A stretch of DNA of 9,387 bases. Source: Acidobacteria bacterium UBA6911. Its GTDB lineage: Bacteria; Acidobacteriota; UBA6911. The notes beneath the pieces were generated by a model, which saw nothing but the letters and a program-made list of their open reading frames with translations, searched no databases and had not been told where the DNA came from. This document shows, one piece after another, positions 6,789 through 9,387 of the stretch (position 1 is its first letter; every line of letters starts with the position of its first letter). Made by a program: the position numbers and the translations under genes. The DNA lies in assembly GCA_002451015.1 (NCBI GenBank), contig DKBB01000030.1:24193-33579 (forward strand). Reading direction: 5' to 3'.

Positions 6789-7754
6789 ATGGATGGAACA
6801 CTATCGGGCTGGATTGAGAAATATCTGGACTACCTGCGTTTCCAGCGGAACGCCTCGTCCCACACGATAAGGAACTACGCATCCGATCTGCAACAGTTTG
6901 TCCGATACCTGACACATACGCCGGAAGGCGAGCAACGGCCGGAGCCCGAACTGGAGCAGATAGACAATCTGACTATCCGGGAATTTCTCGGGACGCTCTA
7001 CCAGAAGCGGAACAAGAAATCCTCGGTTGCCAGGAAACTGGCATCCATCCGTTCCTTCATGAAATTCCTTTCCAGTCGGGAGGCGATCGGAACCAATCCC
7101 GCCAGGAGCGTTGTATCTCCAAAGCGGGAAAGCCGGCTTCCGGACTACATCGCAATCGATTCCGTTGTGAGTCTGGTTGAATCTCCCGATACTGGCACAG
7201 ACCTTGGCAAGCGCGACCGTGCAATTCTGGAGCTGTTGTACGCCGCCGGCATTCGTGTCGGCGAGTTGGTCGGGCTGAATCTTGGAGACATCAGTCTCGA
7301 TGAAGGACTTGTGCGTGTTTTGGGCAAGGGATCCAAGGAGCGCATAGTTCCTTTTGGCGAACGGGCCAGAGAATCGCTGGAGACTTATCTTAATGTGCGG
7401 GGCAATCGCATGCGGGCGAACAGGTTTATCCGCTCGGATGTGCGCCATCCCGAGGGGGAAGCCGTATTTCTTAATATTCGCGGCGGAAGACTGACGGCGA
7501 GAAGCGTGTGGAATATTGTCGACCGCTATGTCGGGCAGCTTGCCGAGCGACTGAGAGTGCATCCCCATACGCTCCGCCATACTTTTGCGACCCATATGCT
7601 CAATGCCGGCGCCGATTTGCGCACAATCCAGGAACTTCTGGGGCATGAAAGCCTGTCGACAACACAGAAATACACCCATGTTTCCGTGGAACAGCTGATA
7701 AAAATTTACGAATCCTGTCATCCTCGTGCCGGGAATAAATCTGATAAGCCATGA
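6789..7754 (+). CDS. xerC: Tyrosine recombinase XerC-type
   Basis: Xer recombinases resolve chromosome dimers at dif near the terminus, normally as a XerC/XerD pair. The 321-residue length is slightly above the usual 295-310. An N-terminal SAM-like DNA-binding domain (about 1-105, with the typical HTIRNYASDLQQF) precedes the catalytic domain. All active-site residues are present: R156 (AAGIRVGEL), K180 (GKGSKER), H260 and R263 (HPHTLRHTFATHML), H286 (LLGHESL) and the nucleophile Y295 (TTQKYTH). The frame is open upstream to TTG 6723 and ATG 6747. ATG 6789 is chosen because AGGA (6778-6781) lies 7 bases before it and the N-terminus then matches the family. The position after trmFO supports XerC (codV-like) rather than a phage integrase. 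XerD cannot be fully excluded from sequence alone. The gene overlaps the next by 4 bases (ATGA). Confidence 0.93.
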   Translation: MDGTLSGWIEKYLDYLRFQRNASSHTIRNYASDLQQFVRYLTHTPEGEQRPEPELEQIDNLTIREFLGTLYQKRNKKSSVARKLASIRSFMKFLSSREAIGTNPARSVVSPKRESRLPDYIAIDSVVSLVESPDTGTDLGKRDRAILELLYAAGIRVGELVGLNLGDISLDEGLVRVLGKGSKERIVPFGERARESLETYLNVRGNRMRANRFIRSDVRHPEGEAVFLNIRGGRLTARSVWNIVDRYVGQLAERLRVHPHTLRHTFATHMLNAGADLRTIQELLGHESLSTTQKYTHVSVEQLIKIYESCHPRAGNKSDKP

Positions 7755-7975
7755 CTATTCTGAAGGTTGAATGTTATGCCGGGTATAAAGGGAACCAATA
7801 CCCGGTCCGCTTTTTCCTGCAGGACAGGATTTTGGAAGTCCGTGAGATCGAAGATCAGTGGTATAGTCCTTCCGAACAATACTTTAAAGTCCTTGCAGGG
7901 GACGACAATCTGTATATCCTGTGCCACGATGAAGGCAACGACAGCTGGAGCCTGGCCGCGTTCCGTAAAAACTGA
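7751..7975 (+). CDS. Small conserved-looking hypothetical protein coupled to xerC
   Basis: A 74-residue soluble protein whose ATG overlaps the xerC stop (ATGA). It has no clear Shine-Dalgarno sequence, so it is probably translated by reinitiation after xerC. It has no signal peptide, membrane helix or cysteine pair. The sequence suggests a small all-beta fold: short strands (ILKVECYAG, YPVRFFLQ, ILEVREIEDQW) followed by YFKVLAGDDNLYILCHDE, then a final strand (WSLAAF). The pattern ending YFKVxxxDxNLYILxHDE seems familiar from small uncharacterised proteins of several phyla, but I cannot name the family. The tight coupling suggests co-expression with xerC and not necessarily a shared function. 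In Firmicutes this slot is taken by hslV. Confidence 0.75.
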   Translation: MTILKVECYAGYKGNQYPVRFFLQDRILEVREIEDQWYSPSEQYFKVLAGDDNLYILCHDEGNDSWSLAAFRKN

Positions 7976-7982
7976 GTGTCGC

Positions 7983-8011
7983 TTGATACTTGTGATTCAA
8001 GTAATTGTACT
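7983..8011 (+). promoter_or_regulatory. Candidate polA promoter with an inverted repeat across its spacer
   Basis: TTGATA (7983-7988, 5 of 6 to TTGACA) and TGTACT (8006-8011, 4 of 6 to TATAAT) are 17 bases apart, giving a start near 8018 and a leader of about 50 bases before the polA GTG. TACTTG (7987-7992) and CAAGTA (7998-8003) form a perfect 6-bp inverted repeat with a 5-base loop across the spacer, which could be a repressor site. Confidence 0.35.
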
Positions 8012-8015
8012 TTTT

Positions 8016-8041
8016 AATTTTCAATCTGGAATCTTCAATCT
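8016..8041 (+). repeat. Repeated TTCAATCT motif in the polA leader, with copies elsewhere
   Basis: AATTTTCAATCT (8016-8027) is followed by a second TTCAATCT (8034-8041). The 12-mer recurs exactly on the minus strand at 1425-1436, just after the bactofilin stop. A related AATCTTCAAT plus TTCAAT pair lies at 5236-5252 upstream of trmFO. All copies are between genes. The sequences are AT-rich, so chance similarity is quite possible. Confidence 0.35.
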
Positions 8042-8068
8042 TTATTCTCTGATTGGGAAGGAATTCCT

Positions 8069-9387
8069 GTGAGCTCCAAACGTCTTTTTCTTATAGACGG
8101 CATGTCTCATATCTACCGTGCTTTCTATGCGATACGTAGCCTGAGCAACTCCAGCGGGATGCCTACAAATGCCGTTTTCGGCTTCACCTCCATGCTGCGA
8201 AAACTGATACAGGAACAGAAGCCGGAATATATCGGCGTGGCCCTGGATCTGGAGGGACCCACCGTGCGGCATGAGAAATACGATCAGTACAAGGCAACCC
8301 GCAAGCCGATGCCCCCGGATCTTGTCCAGCAGATACCGTATATAAGAAAAGTGTGCGAGGTGTTTCATGTTCCGGTTATCGGATTCGAAGGATACGAGGC
8401 GGATGACGTGATCGGGACGCTTGCAAAAAAAGCGTCCGAACAGGGGCTGGAAACGGTGATTGTGACGAGCGACAAGGATATGCTGCAGCTGGTTTCGCGG
8501 CAGGTATGCGTCCTGGACGCCATGAAAAACAACCTGATTCTGGACCGCTCGAAGGTTGAGGAAAAGCTGGGTGTTCGTCCGGAGCAGGTGACTGATTTGT
8601 TGGGTTTATGGGGCGATGCATCGGACAATATACCGGGGGCTCCAGGCATCGGCGAAAAAGGCGCCAAAGAGCTGATTCAGACATTCGGCAGTATCGAAGC
8701 TCTGCTTGAGAATCCCGACAAAATCAAAAGAAAGTCTTATCGGGAAAGCCTGCGCGACAACGCGGATCTCATCCGTATGAGCCGGGAACTGGCCACAATC
8801 CATAAAGACCTTCCAATTCACCTGGACCTTTCATCCCTGGTGCTGTCAGAACCTGATAGGAAATCCGCCTATGCACTGTTTTCGGAGCTGGAATTCAATT
8901 CTTTAAAACGGGAATTCCACGATGAGGAGAAGCGTCCTCCGGTCAAAGGAAAATGGTTTTCGGATTCCGGGCCCGAAACTATTCTGAAAAACCTGACCGC
9001 TGCATCGGGGCTCTACGTGCAGATTGGCTGCATCGAAGCTCCTCTCGGACGAAAAACCGCCAGGTTCGGAGCCATCCTGGGCGATTCCGGGGATGCCGCA
9101 TTGTTCGACTTCAGTAAAAAAGCCGATACAGACGCCTGGCGCCGCCTGATGGAGGCCGGCGCTCAGAAGAAAATCTGCTGGGACACCAAACTGTGGCTGC
9201 TTTCCCAACGCTCTTCCGAGATGCAGGTTTCGGAGATTCCGGAAGATGCCATGCTGATGGCTTTCCTTACGGCCCCGAATAACGGGGATTATTCCATGAA
9301 GCGCTGGGCTATGGACCTGCTGGATGTTTCGTTGCCCGAAGAGAAGATCGAAAACAGTGGATTGCTTCCCCCGGATCCGAATCAGCT
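8069..9387 (+). CDS. polA: DNA polymerase I, 5' part (runs off the window)
   Basis: DNA polymerase I fills gaps and removes RNA primers in replication and repair. GTG 8069 is chosen because AAGGA (8058-8062) lies 6 bases ahead and the product begins SSKRLFLIDG as expected. The 439 codons present cover the 5'-nuclease domain (about 1-290), with its metal-binding acids in place: D10, D60, E110/D112/D113 (YEADDVIG), D135/D137 (TSDKD) and D184/D187 (GDASDNIPG). The helix-hairpin-helix GAPGIGEKGAKELI (190-203) follows. Residues from about 295 form the 3'-5' exonuclease-like domain. Its first motif should read D-x-E but here reads LYVQIGCIEAP (315-325), so proofreading is probably lost, as in Taq and Bacillus enzymes. 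The polymerase domain lies beyond the window. The gene has its own leader of about 93 bases after the small hypothetical gene. Confidence 0.96.
   Translation, partial: MSSKRLFLIDGMSHIYRAFYAIRSLSNSSGMPTNAVFGFTSMLRKLIQEQKPEYIGVALDLEGPTVRHEKYDQYKATRKPMPPDLVQQIPYIRKVCEVFHVPVIGFEGYEADDVIGTLAKKASEQGLETVIVTSDKDMLQLVSRQVCVLDAMKNNLILDRSKVEEKLGVRPEQVTDLLGLWGDASDNIPGAPGIGEKGAKELIQTFGSIEALLENPDKIKRKSYRESLRDNADLIRMSRELATIHKDLPIHLDLSSLVLSEPDRKSAYALFSELEFNSLKREFHDEEKRPPVKGKWFSDSGPETILKNLTAASGLYVQIGCIEAPLGRKTARFGAILGDSGDAALFDFSKKADTDAWRRLMEAGAQKKICWDTKLWLLSQRSSEMQVSEIPEDAMLMAFLTAPNNGDYSMKRWAMDLLDVSLPEEKIENSGLLPPDPNQ

Noticed and set aside
6801..7721. Long open frame (306 codons) on the minus strand opposite xerC
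   Set aside because: It lies wholly across xerC, whose protein has all catalytic residues. Its own translation shows no family pattern and is a frame shadow.
1..9387. CRISPR array, insertion sequence, tRNA or rRNA genes
   Set aside because: I found no regularly spaced repeats, no transposase reading frame and no tRNA-like cloverleaf or rRNA sequence. XerC here has a housekeeping context and not an integrase one.

Overview
The window looks like ordinary chromosomal DNA from a free-living, probably Gram-negative bacterium of medium G+C. The pairing of an M23 peptidase with a bactofilin, a folate-dependent TrmFO, a PPDK/PEP-synthase regulator and a remnant of a xanthine-dehydrogenase-type molybdoenzyme would suit an anaerobic or facultative environmental lineage, for example Acidobacteriota-like or deltaproteobacteria-like. 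No rRNA or phylogenetic marker here settles this, so the placement is a guess. I see no rRNA, tRNA, CRISPR array, intact transposon or prophage gene.

Layout. (1) 183-1417: a two-gene cell-envelope operon, a membrane-anchored LytM/M23 peptidase overlapping a bactofilin by one base and closed by a good intrinsic terminator. (2) 1496-1753: a gene-poor spacer. (3) 1754-3212, minus strand: the decayed large subunit of a xanthine dehydrogenase/aldehyde oxidase family enzyme. Its N-terminal and C-terminal parts are both recognisable, but about 300 central residues are missing and the reading frame changes at the junction. (4) 3500-4318: a DUF299 kinase/pyrophosphorylase. (5) 4530-5063: an unnamed three-helix membrane protein. 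(6) 5325-7975: trmFO, then xerC, then a 74-residue conserved-looking protein translationally coupled to xerC. (7) 8069 to the window end: the first 439 codons of polA.

The trmFO-xerC order is familiar from Firmicutes (gid-codV), where hslVU follow. Here a small hypothetical gene and polA take that place, so the block 5325-9387 is a tRNA-modification and chromosome-maintenance neighbourhood. The two cell-envelope genes probably act together: a bactofilin scaffold positions a peptidoglycan hydrolase. The DUF299 protein would tune PEP/pyruvate interconversion and has no partner gene in view.

The most unusual non-coding signal is between trmFO and xerC. A 13-codon reading frame with its own Shine-Dalgarno sequence ends inside a perfect 10-bp hairpin that lies just upstream of the xerC ribosome binding site. 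Other points are a candidate leaderless start for trmFO, a PolA whose proofreading-exonuclease acidic motif is not recognisable, and the gutted molybdoenzyme gene. I found no clear evidence of a wholly new multi-gene system.
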